The notes beneath the pieces were generated by a model. It worked only from the letters and a program-made list of their open reading frames with translations, searched no databases and was not told where the DNA came from. This document shows positions 1 through 9,415 of a DNA stretch of 64,000 nt, one piece after another (the stretch's first letter is position 1; the number at the start of each line of letters is the position of its first letter). The stretch lies in contig NZ_JAFFJX010000006.1 in NCBI RefSeq assembly GCF_016924755.1, positions 310,001 to 374,000 of the forward strand, written 5' to 3'. This DNA is from Longitalea arenae (GTDB lineage Bacteria > Bacteroidota > Bacteroidia > Chitinophagales > Chitinophagaceae). The position numbers and the translations under genes are program-made.

Positions 1-364
1 GCTGTAGGAACAGATTTACCCGCCGGATATTGGCGTAGCAAACACCCCATGCATCGCCGGTTACACTGGATGCGTTCACCGAAGCCCCCGCCCATTGAAT
101 ATAGGCACTGGCGCTGGCCGAAGCAGGTCCCTCCGCTTCATCGCAGGCAGCTTCGAGCCCGGCTCCGCCAAAACGAAACGGATTGAAGCTGAAACCAATG
201 TCAGCGTAGATCCCTGTAAGGAATTGCATGGTGCGGGTACTGTCGGAAAAAACAGATCGTTCTGTAAGATCAGAAGTAGCGGTTTTGTCAAGAAAGTCCC
301 CTTTTTTACAGGCCACCAAACACCCCAGTATAATTATACCGGTAACAATTGTAGATTTGATCAT
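1..364 (-). CDS. SusD/RagB-like outer-membrane lipoprotein, N-terminal part (runs off window)
   Basis: The frame is open from an ATG at 364-362 to the left edge, so only the first 121 residues are visible. The start gives a lipoprotein signal: a hydrophobic stretch, then LVAC with the lipidated Cys at residue 19, followed by KKGDFLDK. The motif FLD(K)xxxS/T just after the Cys and the helical text that follows (VFSDSTRTMQFLTGIYADI) are typical of SusD starts. SusD proteins sit on the cell surface and bind glycan together with a SusC transporter. The gene lies 71 bp downstream of the FecR stop, with no SusC between them. It could also be a SusD-like protein whose SusC lies beyond the edge. Confidence 0.8.
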   Translation of the reverse strand, partial: MIKSTIVTGIIILGCLVACKKGDFLDKTATSDLTERSVFSDSTRTMQFLTGIYADIGFSFNPFRFGGAGLEAACDEAEGPASASASAYIQWAGASVNASSVTGDAWGVCYANIRRVNLFLQ

Positions 365-435
365 AAGCAGCAATGATTACAGTTAGTCACGTTGGCTGCT
401 GTAAACCGCTACTGCCTCTGCATTATTTGTGACGA

Positions 436-1416
436 CTATTTACACCTTTTTTTTCCGGAGATGGAATAGGTGTTTGTATGCCTGGCAGGTTCAATGGTAC
501 TGCCATTGGCAAGCGCCAGCATGTCGAGCATATCCCTTAAGGGTGTATTTTGATGGAAGCTGGCGGTGATGCGGCAATTGCCGATAGTGGCATCTTTAAA
601 AGTAAGTTGTATGCCAAATTTTTTTTCCAGGCGTTTGGCTACTGCACGGAAAGGCATATCGCGGAAAACCAATTGTCCGGTGGTCCAGGCGGTGATATCC
701 CCTGCGATTGCACTGTCTTTCTCGAACGTTCCATCTGCTTTATACAATAACCGCTGACCAGGTAACAAGACACCACTATTGTGCACTGAGTCAGCCACGG
801 TTACCTTCCCACGTTTTACGGTAATGGCAATGGCTTCTTCCGGCGAATAGGCATCAATGTTAAAGGCGGTACCCAGTACACGGGTAGTGATGCTGCCGGT
901 ATGCACTTCAAACGGTTTTCCCTCTGTATGTACTACGTCAAAAAATGCTTCTCCCTGCACCCATACTTCTCTTTTGCCGCTCATAAAATTACTGTCATAG
1001 CGAATGGCAGAACCTGCATTCAACCAGACAGCAGAGCCATCGGGCAACCGGATGCTTTTTATTTCATTAACCGATCTTTCTTCTTTCCATATGGATGCCA
1101 TTACCGGCGGCGCATAGGCCCGCCTGTTCACAAAGAAATACAGCGCAGCAGAAGCCAGCACTAAGAAAACAGCGGCTGCTATCATCCATGTACGATAGTT
1201 GATCATGGATGAGGTTTGTTCAGGTCGTAAACGTTGATGAATGGATTCAAATAATTGTTCACCCATGGCGCTTTTATGTTCTTCATCCAGGTCGCTGGTC
1301 AGTCCTTTACCTGTTTCCTGGGCAGCATACCAATCGTCGAGCTCCTGCTGCTCTTGTGCAGAAGCCCGGCCACTCAAAACCTTATTGATCAATTGCTGTA
1401 AGCGTTGATTTTCCAT
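436..1416 (-). CDS. FecR-family anti-sigma factor
   Basis: This is a 326-residue inner-membrane regulator. It starts with a short cytoplasmic N-terminal segment of about 75 residues that should bind an ECF sigma factor. One membrane helix follows near residues 77-96 (WMIAAAVFLVLASAALYFFV), then a FecR domain (LPDGSAVWLNAGSAIRY, later TRVLGTAFNIDAY) and a C-terminal DUF4974-like part (FRDMPFRAVAKRLEKKFGIQ). FecR proteins receive a signal from the STN domain of a TonB-dependent transporter and release or activate the sigma factor. The upstream SusC has such an STN domain. I chose the ATG at 1416 (MENQRL) because the nine residues encoded before it look unlike the family. The gene lies downstream of SusC-SusD, not upstream as is usual, and no ECF sigma gene is in the window. 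Confidence 0.88.
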   Translation of the reverse strand: MENQRLQQLINKVLSGRASAQEQQELDDWYAAQETGKGLTSDLDEEHKSAMGEQLFESIHQRLRPEQTSSMINYRTWMIAAAVFLVLASAALYFFVNRRAYAPPVMASIWKEERSVNEIKSIRLPDGSAVWLNAGSAIRYDSNFMSGKREVWVQGEAFFDVVHTEGKPFEVHTGSITTRVLGTAFNIDAYSPEEAIAITVKRGKVTVADSVHNSGVLLPGQRLLYKADGTFEKDSAIAGDITAWTTGQLVFRDMPFRAVAKRLEKKFGIQLTFKDATIGNCRITASFHQNTPLRDMLDMLALANGSTIEPARHTNTYSISGKKRCK

Positions 1417-1492
1417 GCTGCTCTTGTTGACGAACCCGTGCAAAGGTATTCTGAATAAATAAAATAACCCTTTTTTTTCGCAGAGCCGCCCG

Positions 1493-2986
1493 TTATTTCA
1501 ATAATGGGTTCTTTTGTACTTCACTCAATGGAACCGGCAGCAACAGGTCTGTTTCGGCAAAAGCTTTTAAATGGGTGGGGGCTTTGTAACCGATCAGGTT
1601 TACCATCTGGCCGTCTGCCAGGTTCAATGTTCTGCGCGTACGCAGCATATCGTACCAGGTTTGCCATTCGAAGCAGAGTTCAAAAAATCGTTCCTTTAAC
1701 ACTTCATCCACATGGATGGCCGCTGGTTTTGAAGCTGCAGGAAATGCGCGGCGCCGCACCTGGTAATAAGCGTCTATAGCGGTGGCGTCGCTGGTGCTGC
1801 CGCCGTCTATATTCGCCCTGGCTTCTGCGCATAGTAACAATACGTCTGCAAACCGCAGGTAGCAAAAGTTCTGGCCGGCTTTGCCGGTCTTTTCGGCCTC
1901 ATCATCCCAATACTTATAGATCAATGGGCCGGGCAGGTTTACCATATTGGAGGGATCGTTGTATTGTAAAGACCGCGTATAAAAAAATGCCTGCTCCTGT
2001 TTGCGCTGATCATTGGCAGCAAATGCATTGTAAAATGCTATGTGTGGCGCCAACGCCCCTCCATATGTGGGCTGAATGCTTATGGGCAGTTCGGGAAAAG
2101 GCATTAAATAAAAATGTATGAAGTTTCCCGCATTTACGGGATCGCGCTGCAGCATGAAAATAAATTCACCGGTATTCTGCAGGGATGCCTGCCGCAGATC
2201 GCTGTACCGGGGAAACAGGGCGAATGCTTTGCTGTCGATCACCTCTTTCGCTTTTTCGTAGGCCTTACGGTAATAGTCATTCCCTTTTTGCAGCGGATAA
2301 CCGGCCATGGTAATATATACTTTGGCCAGTAAGGATTTAACGGCGCCCTGCGATACATGGCCGCTTATATCCGTCCACGGCAATCCCGCTTGCTCAGCCA
2401 TCAGCAGATCGGCCACAATTTGATCATAGATCTTTTCCTGCGGCGCCTTTGGTATCCTGGTATTGCTGAGATCGGTGGTTGGCGTTGTTTTAAGTGGTAT
2501 ATCGCCAAAGAGGCGTACGCCCTGGAAATAATACCAGGCGCGCAAAAAATACACTTCGCCCATATATTGCTTTTGCGCCCCCGCGGGCAGAAAACTGGTG
2601 CGCGATAAATTGTCAAGTACACTGTTGCAATTTTCCACGGGATAATAAATGGCCGTCCACCATGGCTCCAGGCGGCCATTGGCGGGATCGATGTAGTCGA
2701 GTCGCAGGAACTGGTTCTCTGCGTCACCATCACCGGGCCTTAACCGCGTGCTATAACCGGTGAGGTATTCGGGCACGAAGGCCGGACTGGTAGCAACCCC
2801 AATGCCGGTCGCAAAAATATCATCCAGCCCTGCATAAGCGCCATTGACGGCCGCTTTCACCTGGCTTTCCGTGGTATAATACTTATCAGTTGTTAAAAAG
2901 CCATCCGGCTCCTCTTTCAGAAATCTGGTGCATGCACTACACAGCAGGATCATACCCCAACCCACGCTATATGCGATCTGCTTCAT
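1493..2986 (-). CDS. SusD/RagB-family glycan-binding lipoprotein
   Basis: This 497-residue surface lipoprotein has the signal MILLCSAC with the lipid-anchored Cys at residue 19, then TRFLKEEPDGFLTTDKYY, a standard SusD start. The middle carries the TPR-like helices of SusD (EVYFLRAWYYFQGVRLFGDIPL; SLLAKVYITMAGYPL). The C-terminal part has the family pattern RFADVLLLCAEARANI and ELCFEWQTWYDMLRT. It starts 9 bp after the SusC stop, so the two form one transcription unit and one outer-membrane binding/import complex. Given the mannosidases next door, the substrate is probably a mannose-rich glycan. That link is inferred from context only. Confidence 0.93.
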   Translation of the reverse strand: MKQIAYSVGWGMILLCSACTRFLKEEPDGFLTTDKYYTTESQVKAAVNGAYAGLDDIFATGIGVATSPAFVPEYLTGYSTRLRPGDGDAENQFLRLDYIDPANGRLEPWWTAIYYPVENCNSVLDNLSRTSFLPAGAQKQYMGEVYFLRAWYYFQGVRLFGDIPLKTTPTTDLSNTRIPKAPQEKIYDQIVADLLMAEQAGLPWTDISGHVSQGAVKSLLAKVYITMAGYPLQKGNDYYRKAYEKAKEVIDSKAFALFPRYSDLRQASLQNTGEFIFMLQRDPVNAGNFIHFYLMPFPELPISIQPTYGGALAPHIAFYNAFAANDQRKQEQAFFYTRSLQYNDPSNMVNLPGPLIYKYWDDEAEKTGKAGQNFCYLRFADVLLLCAEARANIDGGSTSDATAIDAYYQVRRRAFPAASKPAAIHVDEVLKERFFELCFEWQTWYDMLRTRRTLNLADGQMVNLIGYKAPTHLKAFAETDLLLPVPLSEVQKNPLLK

Positions 2987-2995
2987 ATGCTTATT

Positions 2996-5900
2996 TTAAA
3001 ACGTTACCTGCATGGTTAACGATATGGTCTTTGCTTTTGGATATTGATACATATCCGCTCCCTGGTTCAGGTCTGCGTCGAAGGAGGAAGCTTCGGGATC
3101 ATACCCCCTGTACCTGGTGAACAGTAAATAGTTTTCGGCATTCAGCGTTATGGCGCATTTTTCCATTCGCATTGCTTGCAACCATCGGGGTGGCAACTCA
3201 TAACTGAGTGCTATGTTACGCAACCTTACAAAAGAACCATCCTCGATGTAATAATTGTCCATTTCATTTTCCCCGCCATCCGATTGCAAGCGCAACTGCC
3301 CCACATTTGCTTTTTGGCCCGTAACCGTCCACGATTGTAAAATGCTGGCAAAACTGTTCACACTGGTAGTGGCGCTTTCCATAATGAACCGCGGATAGTT
3401 GGCCAGTTTATGCCCGGTCATCATACTTACATCGATGAACAACTGAAAAGGGCCGGCTGAAAAAACATTGGTGATATCTGCCTGGTAACGCGGCATCTTG
3501 CTGCCAAGCGGCACCCGGTCGCCGGCATCCTTCACGCCATTCTTGTTCACATCCTCCCATTTTACATCGCCAGGCCTGCGGCCATGGGCAGCGGCTTCGT
3601 TGGCCTCACCTGTGCTCCAGGTACCCGCCCGCCGGTAGCCAAACCACTCATCGACCGGGGCGCCTTCCTCAATACGACCTGCCCAGTTATACAGGATGTC
3701 GCCATTCAAATCCAAGACTTTCGAACGGTTCAGGTAAAAGCTCACGCTGCTGTTCCAGTTGAATTTTTTTGAGATGATATTCTTCGACCGTATACTCAGT
3801 TCGAGGCCCTTGTTGCGAATGGAACCGATGTTATCGTATATTCCTGAATAACCTGTGGTAGCAGGCAATTGTTTATTGTACAACAGGTCGAATGTTACTT
3901 TACGGTATACATCGGCGGTAAATGCTATGCGGTCGTTGAAGAAGCCGGCATCCAAACCAATGTTCCACTGCCGCTCCCGCTCCCATTTCAGGTTATCATT
4001 GCCGGGATTGGCTAACTCCACGGCTGGTTGTAATTGTCCGTTAAAAACGATCTGGGTAGGGTTTAGCCTGGAAAGCGTAACATAATTACCGATCTCCGCA
4101 TTACCGGTAACGCCTACACTGGCCCGCAACTTTAAAAAATCGACAACCGGTAGGCAAGGGGCAAAAAAAGCTTCGTTCGAGATCAACCAGGAAGCCCATA
4201 CAGCAGGAAAATAGCCATATTTGTTGTTGGCGCCAAAGCGCGAAGATCCGTCTACCCTGAAAGAAGCGCCCGCCATATAGCGGTTATCATATTCATGCTG
4301 TATACGGGTATAAAAGGAATTCATCTGGTGTTCTTGCCGGCCGGAGCCCGGCTGTTGCCGCACCGTTCCGGCGCCCAGGTTATTATATCCAAAGAAATCA
4401 TCAAAGAAATTTTCAGCGCCGGCAAGGGTCCAGGTTCCTACATGATAATACCAGCTGGCGCCCATTACCGCATTCAGTTTGCTTTTACCGAAAGCATCAT
4501 TGAACGTAAGATAGTCTTCATTCGTCCAGGCCGCTGCATCGCCATTGAAGCGCTGCGCCACCCCGTTCTGCAGATCGGAAAAACCATACACGTTGATTCC
4601 TGCATAATAATTATTGTAACCACCAACCAACTGACCGCTGAAGCTGGTAACCAGGTCTATTTTCCTATGCAAACGAACAGTGCCGTTGAAATTGCCCATC
4701 AGGTAGGTTTGACCCAATACCGATCGTACGTCGTTCACCAGTCGAACCGGATTTTCAGAGTTCTCAGCCCCCGGATAATCGCCTTTGCGCGACCAGCTGC
4801 CATCGCTGTATCTGGCCGGTATGAATGGAAGATATTCATACATTTCACGAATGGCATTGAGGCCAAGCGTATTCAGGTCAACGTTACGGGATTGCAGTGC
4901 TCCTCCATTCAGGATCGTTTTTATCGATAACCAGGGTTTTACGGTCCAGCCCAGGTTGGTAAAAATATTCAATTGCTGCTGGCGGCTGTTCTTCACAATG
5001 CCTTCCTGGTTATTATAGGTCACATCGAGCAGGCTTGTCATATTTTCTTTGCCGCCTGAAAAACTGATGTTGCTGCTGGTAGACAGCGCCGTTTGGGTTG
5101 CTTCCCGCTGCCAGTCGATATCATATTTTGGCGAGCCATCGGGGTTGAACAGCTCAATTTTGCGCGGAAAATTATTGGAAGGATCTTTATGCGGCGCCAG
5201 CCTGCCGGGTACATAGGCATATTGCCGTTCGATCATTTCCAGCGCTCCCCGGGCGTTCAACAGGTTGATCCTACGCGCTGGTTTACCCGCACTGATGCGT
5301 TGATTGAACGAAATATTCGATCTGTTCTTTGCCCCCTGTTTACTGGTCATCAATACCACGCCATTGCTGCCACGTGAACCATAAATAGCGGCGGAAGCTG
5401 CATCTTTCAGGATATCCACCGATTCTATAATAGTTGGATTGATCAGCTTGGGCTCAATACCAACAATGCCATCGAGCACAAACAAAGGCGCATTGGATGC
5501 GTGAATAGAGCCCGTTCCCCTTATTTTAATAACCGCATTGCTGCCCGGTTTGCCCGAATTCAGCATGATGCTGGCGCCCGGCACTTTGCCGGCCATGGCT
5601 TCAACAATGTTCAGTGATACGGAGCGTTCATTTAACCGCGCGCCCGGAACAGTTACTATTGCCGTAGACAGTTTTTTCCGTTGCAGGTTGCCGTAACCGA
5701 TCACCGTTACTTCGTTTAAAGCCTCTGGCTGCTGCGGGTTCAGCACAATGGTTACAGGATGTACAGGCACTGCCATGGTCAGGGGGGCAAAACCTATGGA
5801 AGTAATGAACAGGCTGTCGCCTTTGGCGGCATTGATCACAAACTGGCCCTGATCGCCGCTTATGGCGATACGATTGGAATTTTTGACAGCTACCGTTACG

Positions 5901-6349
5901 CCAGGCAGTGGTTGCTGGTCACTATTTACAATGCGGCCGCTTACAATAAAAATGCCGGCAGATGAATGATCATTGATCCGCTCCTTTTCGAGTATTATGA
6001 TATTATAACCTCTTTGGCGGAATTCGAAGTGGGCCGGTAACAATTCATACAACAGCTGGCTTACAGAACGGTGCCGCCGGTTAACCGAAACCTTACCCAC
6101 CGCTTCCAGTTCGGCGCTGTTGTAAACAAAACGGAACGGCGTTTGCGTTTCTATTTCCTGCAAGACTTTGTCCAGGGGAACATTTCTGGCTGCCAGGTTA
6201 ATATATACCTCCTGTACCTGCGGCGCCACTTGTGACCGGCTGGTGTTGGTCAGTACACAACAGATGAACAGCAGCAGGGTGCTGGGGCGCCGCCGGCCAT
6301 GCTTCCAGCTAATCAGCGGTACGAGTTTTTCGATAAATTTTTCCATCAT
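2996..6349 (-). CDS. SusC/RagA TonB-dependent outer-membrane transporter with STN domain
   Basis: This is a large TonB-dependent transporter of about 1117 residues. The frame is open to an ATG at 6457, but the start at 6349 (MMEKFIEKL) gives a normal signal sequence (STLLLFICCVLTN). An STN (secretin/TonB short N-terminal) domain follows at about residues 45-115 (VPLDKVLQEIETQTPFRFVY). Next come a carboxypeptidase-D regulatory-like domain (VSGRIVNSDQQPLPGVTVAV), the plug (IRGTGSIHASNAPLFVLDGI; DILKDAASAAIYGSRGSNGV) and a 22-strand type barrel. The STN domain marks it as a transporter that signals to a FecR/ECF-sigma pair, and FecR is encoded two genes downstream. It moves oligosaccharides through the outer membrane with the adjacent SusD. 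Confidence 0.93.
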   Translation of the reverse strand: MMEKFIEKLVPLISWKHGRRRPSTLLLFICCVLTNTSRSQVAPQVQEVYINLAARNVPLDKVLQEIETQTPFRFVYNSAELEAVGKVSVNRRHRSVSQLLYELLPAHFEFRQRGYNIIILEKERINDHSSAGIFIVSGRIVNSDQQPLPGVTVAVKNSNRIAISGDQGQFVINAAKGDSLFITSIGFAPLTMAVPVHPVTIVLNPQQPEALNEVTVIGYGNLQRKKLSTAIVTVPGARLNERSVSLNIVEAMAGKVPGASIMLNSGKPGSNAVIKIRGTGSIHASNAPLFVLDGIVGIEPKLINPTIIESVDILKDAASAAIYGSRGSNGVVLMTSKQGAKNRSNISFNQRISAGKPARRINLLNARGALEMIERQYAYVPGRLAPHKDPSNNFPRKIELFNPDGSPKYDIDWQREATQTALSTSSNISFSGGKENMTSLLDVTYNNQEGIVKNSRQQQLNIFTNLGWTVKPWLSIKTILNGGALQSRNVDLNTLGLNAIREMYEYLPFIPARYSDGSWSRKGDYPGAENSENPVRLVNDVRSVLGQTYLMGNFNGTVRLHRKIDLVTSFSGQLVGGYNNYYAGINVYGFSDLQNGVAQRFNGDAAAWTNEDYLTFNDAFGKSKLNAVMGASWYYHVGTWTLAGAENFFDDFFGYNNLGAGTVRQQPGSGRQEHQMNSFYTRIQHEYDNRYMAGASFRVDGSSRFGANNKYGYFPAVWASWLISNEAFFAPCLPVVDFLKLRASVGVTGNAEIGNYVTLSRLNPTQIVFNGQLQPAVELANPGNDNLKWERERQWNIGLDAGFFNDRIAFTADVYRKVTFDLLYNKQLPATTGYSGIYDNIGSIRNKGLELSIRSKNIISKKFNWNSSVSFYLNRSKVLDLNGDILYNWAGRIEEGAPVDEWFGYRRAGTWSTGEANEAAAHGRRPGDVKWEDVNKNGVKDAGDRVPLGSKMPRYQADITNVFSAGPFQLFIDVSMMTGHKLANYPRFIMESATTSVNSFASILQSWTVTGQKANVGQLRLQSDGGENEMDNYYIEDGSFVRLRNIALSYELPPRWLQAMRMEKCAITLNAENYLLFTRYRGYDPEASSFDADLNQGADMYQYPKAKTISLTMQVTF

Positions 6350-6485
6350 AGGCAGTTCGTTTTGGAAAGGGATAAAACCGGTCTTGCCGGGCCCTTGCAT
6401 GTCTAGCGGAAGCCTGTTTAATGGTGGGATCTTGATTAAATGCGGCTCAATATACATAAAGCTTTTCAGCTGTCGCCCGTATTCC

Positions 6486-6570
6486 TAAGTCACCTGAATG
6501 GATGTATGCCGCTAATGCATAGCAGTATTTTAGCGCGAAAGCGGCGGCAAACGGGCACCTGGGTGACTAA
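6486..6570. promoter_or_regulatory. Inverted repeat in the divergent SusC / Lgt-like promoter region
   Basis: The arms are AGTCACC at 6488-6494 and GGTGACT at 6562-6568, extended imperfectly to CTAAGTCACC and GGTGACTAAG. They flank the only intergenic space between the leftward SusC (start 6349) and the rightward Lgt-like gene (start 6579). A 13-of-14 match to the left arm (AAGTCACCTGRATG) lies at 12016-12029, just upstream of the GH38 start. The site could be an operator shared within the mannan locus. The long spacing argues for two separate half-sites, not one hairpin. Confidence 0.35.
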
Positions 6571-6578
6571 GAGAAAAT

Positions 6579-7655
6579 ATGTTCCCTACTATTTCAGACC
6601 TCTTGCAATACCTTACCGGCTGGCGGCTGCTCCTGCCCTTTCAAACATTCGGGACCATGATGGCATTGGCTTTTGCCGCTGCTTATTGGGCCTACCGGCA
6701 GGAACTGAAACGAAAGGAAGATCTGGGCCTGATAAAAGCAGTTGTAAAAACGGCGGGCAGCACCGGATGGCCTGTATTGGCCGGCTACGCGATTGCAGCC
6801 GGTGTGCTGGCAGCTAAAATGATCCCCGCCATATTGCATTACCGCTCCTTTGCAGCACATCCCGGCCGCATATTGTTCTCACGTGTGGGTCACTGGCCGG
6901 TGGGTATACTGGCTGCATTACTGGTAGCAGGCGTCCTTTACCGGACAAAAAGTAAAAAAGCAGCAACTGCTGCTGAAAAGGTCGTTGTGCATCCTTATCA
7001 GCTCATGCCTTCCCTGTTATGGTGGTGCGGCCTCGCGGGTTTTGCAGGTGCGGTCTTTTTTCACCGGTTGGAAAATACAGCTGAGGAAGGATTCACCTAT
7101 TATGGTGGCCTGCTGTGTGGTATCGTGGTTGCCTTGTATATCGCCTACCGGCACAGGATCCCGTTGGTGCATATGCTGGATATGGGCAGCCCGGCCATGA
7201 TGCTTGCTTATGGCATCGGCCGGTTGGGTTGTCATTTGTCGGGTGATGGCGACTGGGGCATTGTTAATACGGCTCCCATACCGAACTGGCTGTCGTTTTT
7301 GCCATCGGTTTGCTGGGCTTATAAATACCCGTTAAGCGGCCAACCGGTATTTCCCACCTCTTTATATGAAGGCATCGCCTGTTTGTTATTATTTCTGCTG
7401 TTATGGCAATTGCGCCAAAGGATCATTACACCCGGGAAACTGTTTGCTGTTTATTGTTTACTGAATGGAACGGAGCGGCTGCTGATAGAACAGATCAGGA
7501 TCAATCCGGTATATACCGCCGGCTCTATCCGCTTTACGCAGGCCGAATTGATCGGCAGCCTGTTTATCGTTACTGGTATTATTTTTCTACTGGCTACCAC
7601 CTTGCAAAGAAACGGGCGCATGAATACTGTTCATGCACCCGCTGCTGTTTCGTAA
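6579..7655 (+). CDS. Prolipoprotein diacylglyceryl transferase-like membrane protein (Lgt family, divergent)
   Basis: This 358-residue polytopic inner-membrane protein has about seven or eight hydrophobic segments. It shows the Lgt signature layout: YYGGLLCG (residues 174-181), GIGRLGCHLSGDGDWG (212-227), FPTSLYEG, and near the C terminus NGTERLLIEQIR. Lgt transfers diacylglycerol from phosphatidylglycerol to the lipobox Cys of lipoproteins. Arg215 of the GR motif and the late Arg are kept. The position corresponding to the conserved His of FHGGL in enterobacterial Lgt is Tyr175, and the usual GN..NGE text is changed to GC..SGD. It is therefore probably a paralogue, not the housekeeping enzyme. 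It ends 6 bp from the convergent ricin-lectin gene. Confidence 0.75.
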   Translation: MFPTISDLLQYLTGWRLLLPFQTFGTMMALAFAAAYWAYRQELKRKEDLGLIKAVVKTAGSTGWPVLAGYAIAAGVLAAKMIPAILHYRSFAAHPGRILFSRVGHWPVGILAALLVAGVLYRTKSKKAATAAEKVVVHPYQLMPSLLWWCGLAGFAGAVFFHRLENTAEEGFTYYGGLLCGIVVALYIAYRHRIPLVHMLDMGSPAMMLAYGIGRLGCHLSGDGDWGIVNTAPIPNWLSFLPSVCWAYKYPLSGQPVFPTSLYEGIACLLLFLLLWQLRQRIITPGKLFAVYCLLNGTERLLIEQIRINPVYTAGSIRFTQAELIGSLFIVTGIIFLLATTLQRNGRMNTVHAPAAVS

Positions 7656-7661
7656 TTATTT

Positions 7662-9290
7662 TCATTTCCAGTTATAGATCCTCACTACCCATGGCCGGTA
7701 CCTGTCTGCACTGCCCGGACTGTTGAAATTAGCCCAGAAATCGGTGGGGTTGATATTATAAGACACTACCAGTTCGCCCTCGCGCGACAATGCATGATGC
7801 ACCACCGCGTTATAAGTAACAAATTCAGGCAGCGTGTATTGCTGCGGTATGCGGTAAATGGTCCTTTGGTTAACAAAAGGGCCAACCGGACTATTACTTT
7901 CCCAGATGTTGATATCGAGCCCATAACAGGTGGTTTGTGAAACAAGGTAATATTTACCGTCTTTATAAAATACGTTCGGCTGGGTGGCATTGGCCTCCAG
8001 GATGGGTTGCAGATTGGCGTCAGCAGGTTGGTTGGTTGTCCAGCCGCTGTTGGTGTAAAACTCCCAGGCGCCGGTTATATTGTGGTTGGCGGCACGGGCT
8101 ACGTATAACCTGGAGCCACAAATACCTACATTCTGAGTCGTGTACATATAGGTATAGCCGTCATTTGCTTTAAACAAACTGGCATCAAAAGGCAGGCTGC
8201 CGGTATACCGGTTCTGCACTACCCGCTTTTGCTGCATATTGGCTGCATCGAAAACCACTACGTCGGTAGACTGGTGTTCAAGCACATTGCTGGCATTCAG
8301 GTGCATATGCCCCATCACCATTTGTACTTCACTACCCAGTACCTGTGCGGGCCCGCCCCAATAAAGGTCCTGGTCGCCATTGGTTGCACCGGGCACCAGT
8401 ACCCAGGTCTTTGCCTTGCCATCTGCACCAACAGGATTCAACTGCTGGTAGCTGGAAAGCGACCTGTTCACCTGGAGGAACCCTGCATTGCGTACAAACA
8501 CATTATCTATTCGTGCCCGGTTGGGTGTTACTTCGCCAAAGAAGCTGTCCTGGAACGACCATAACAGGCTGCCATTGGGTAATAAAGTAGTTACGCAGCC
8601 ATCGCCGCCGTTCCATCCGCTGTAGCGGGTAAGGTAATTATTGTAGTCATTGTCGATATATACCTGTGCGCTGTTTACCCAGCCATTGTTAACTGCGAAG
8701 GTCATACGTGTATCCAGTGTAAAGATCCATTTCTGGGCATTGCTGCCGGTATAAGGCTGCTGCGTAATGGCGGTACCGCTGCCTGTAGCATTGTTTTGAT
8801 TGGTAACTGCCAGTCCGTTACCCCGGTTAATGATCCTGTATGCACCGCCGCCCACATCCTCGATGCGCCACTGCTGCGCATTCGTCGTATTCCAGGTGTA
8901 TTGTTGCAGTTGTCGTCCGGTCTCATTAGTACTGCCCGGTACATCAAGCACTTTTCCGCTAAATCCGTTCATGATGGTAAAATAACCCGAACCGATGTCT
9001 TTCACCACCCATTTCTGGTTTTGAAAATGGTAATTGGCATACTGCACTACGGGGCCGCCATCGGCTGTGGAGCTGGCAAACACTTCCATAGCATGGCCAC
9101 TAAACACATTTGTGATGCTGTAAAAGCCATTGGTACCCGGAGCAATTACAGAACGGACCGAGACCGTACCTGAATATTCAGCTGCATGGTCGTTTACCGG
9201 CGCATCGATTTTCGTACAGTGTTGAAGAAAGAGCAGGCAAAGAAGGGCGCCCGTCCAGACCGGACGGCGGCATAGCAATCGTTTTTTCAT
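7662..9290 (-). CDS. Surface lipoprotein: ricin-type beta-trefoil lectin plus DUF5005/DUF4185-like beta-propeller
   Basis: This 542-residue protein has a lipoprotein signal ending LFLQHC. Residues about 50-195 form a ricin-B lectin domain with the repeated QKW/QQW pattern (NQKWVVKDIGSGYFTIMN, AQQWRIEDVGGGAYRIIN, AQKWIF). The remaining ~340 residues begin FAVNNGWVNSAQVYIDND and contain repeated blade-like segments (LLWSFQDSFFGEV, YYLVSQTTCYGLDINIWESN). They resemble DUF5005/DUF4185 proteins related in fold to five-bladed propeller glycosidases. No catalytic residues can be assigned by eye. It is the last gene of the leftward mannosidase operon, 125 bp after GH38. I infer a surface glycan-binding or glycan-cleaving accessory for the locus. 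Confidence 0.7.
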   Translation of the reverse strand: MKKRLLCRRPVWTGALLCLLFLQHCTKIDAPVNDHAAEYSGTVSVRSVIAPGTNGFYSITNVFSGHAMEVFASSTADGGPVVQYANYHFQNQKWVVKDIGSGYFTIMNGFSGKVLDVPGSTNETGRQLQQYTWNTTNAQQWRIEDVGGGAYRIINRGNGLAVTNQNNATGSGTAITQQPYTGSNAQKWIFTLDTRMTFAVNNGWVNSAQVYIDNDYNNYLTRYSGWNGGDGCVTTLLPNGSLLWSFQDSFFGEVTPNRARIDNVFVRNAGFLQVNRSLSSYQQLNPVGADGKAKTWVLVPGATNGDQDLYWGGPAQVLGSEVQMVMGHMHLNASNVLEHQSTDVVVFDAANMQQKRVVQNRYTGSLPFDASLFKANDGYTYMYTTQNVGICGSRLYVARAANHNITGAWEFYTNSGWTTNQPADANLQPILEANATQPNVFYKDGKYYLVSQTTCYGLDINIWESNSPVGPFVNQRTIYRIPQQYTLPEFVTYNAVVHHALSREGELVVSYNINPTDFWANFNSPGSADRYRPWVVRIYNWK

Positions 9291-9415
9291 GCAATCAAAG
9301 TTTATAAATGGTTAGCGTAATGACTGTGTTCGTACACAGCCGGGCGCCGGCAGCTTACATCTGCTGTCACTTAAGCCAACAGCTACCCCCTTTGTGTGCG
9401 TAAAAAAAGCGGTCT

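Noticed and set aside
4295-4930. Long plus-strand open frame of 211 codons inside the SusC gene
   Set aside because: It lies wholly antisense to a well-supported SusC coding region and has no recognisable domain.
7618-7636. Hairpin GCATGAA/TTCATGC as a terminator of the Lgt-like gene
   Set aside because: It lies within the last codons of the gene and has no U-tract.
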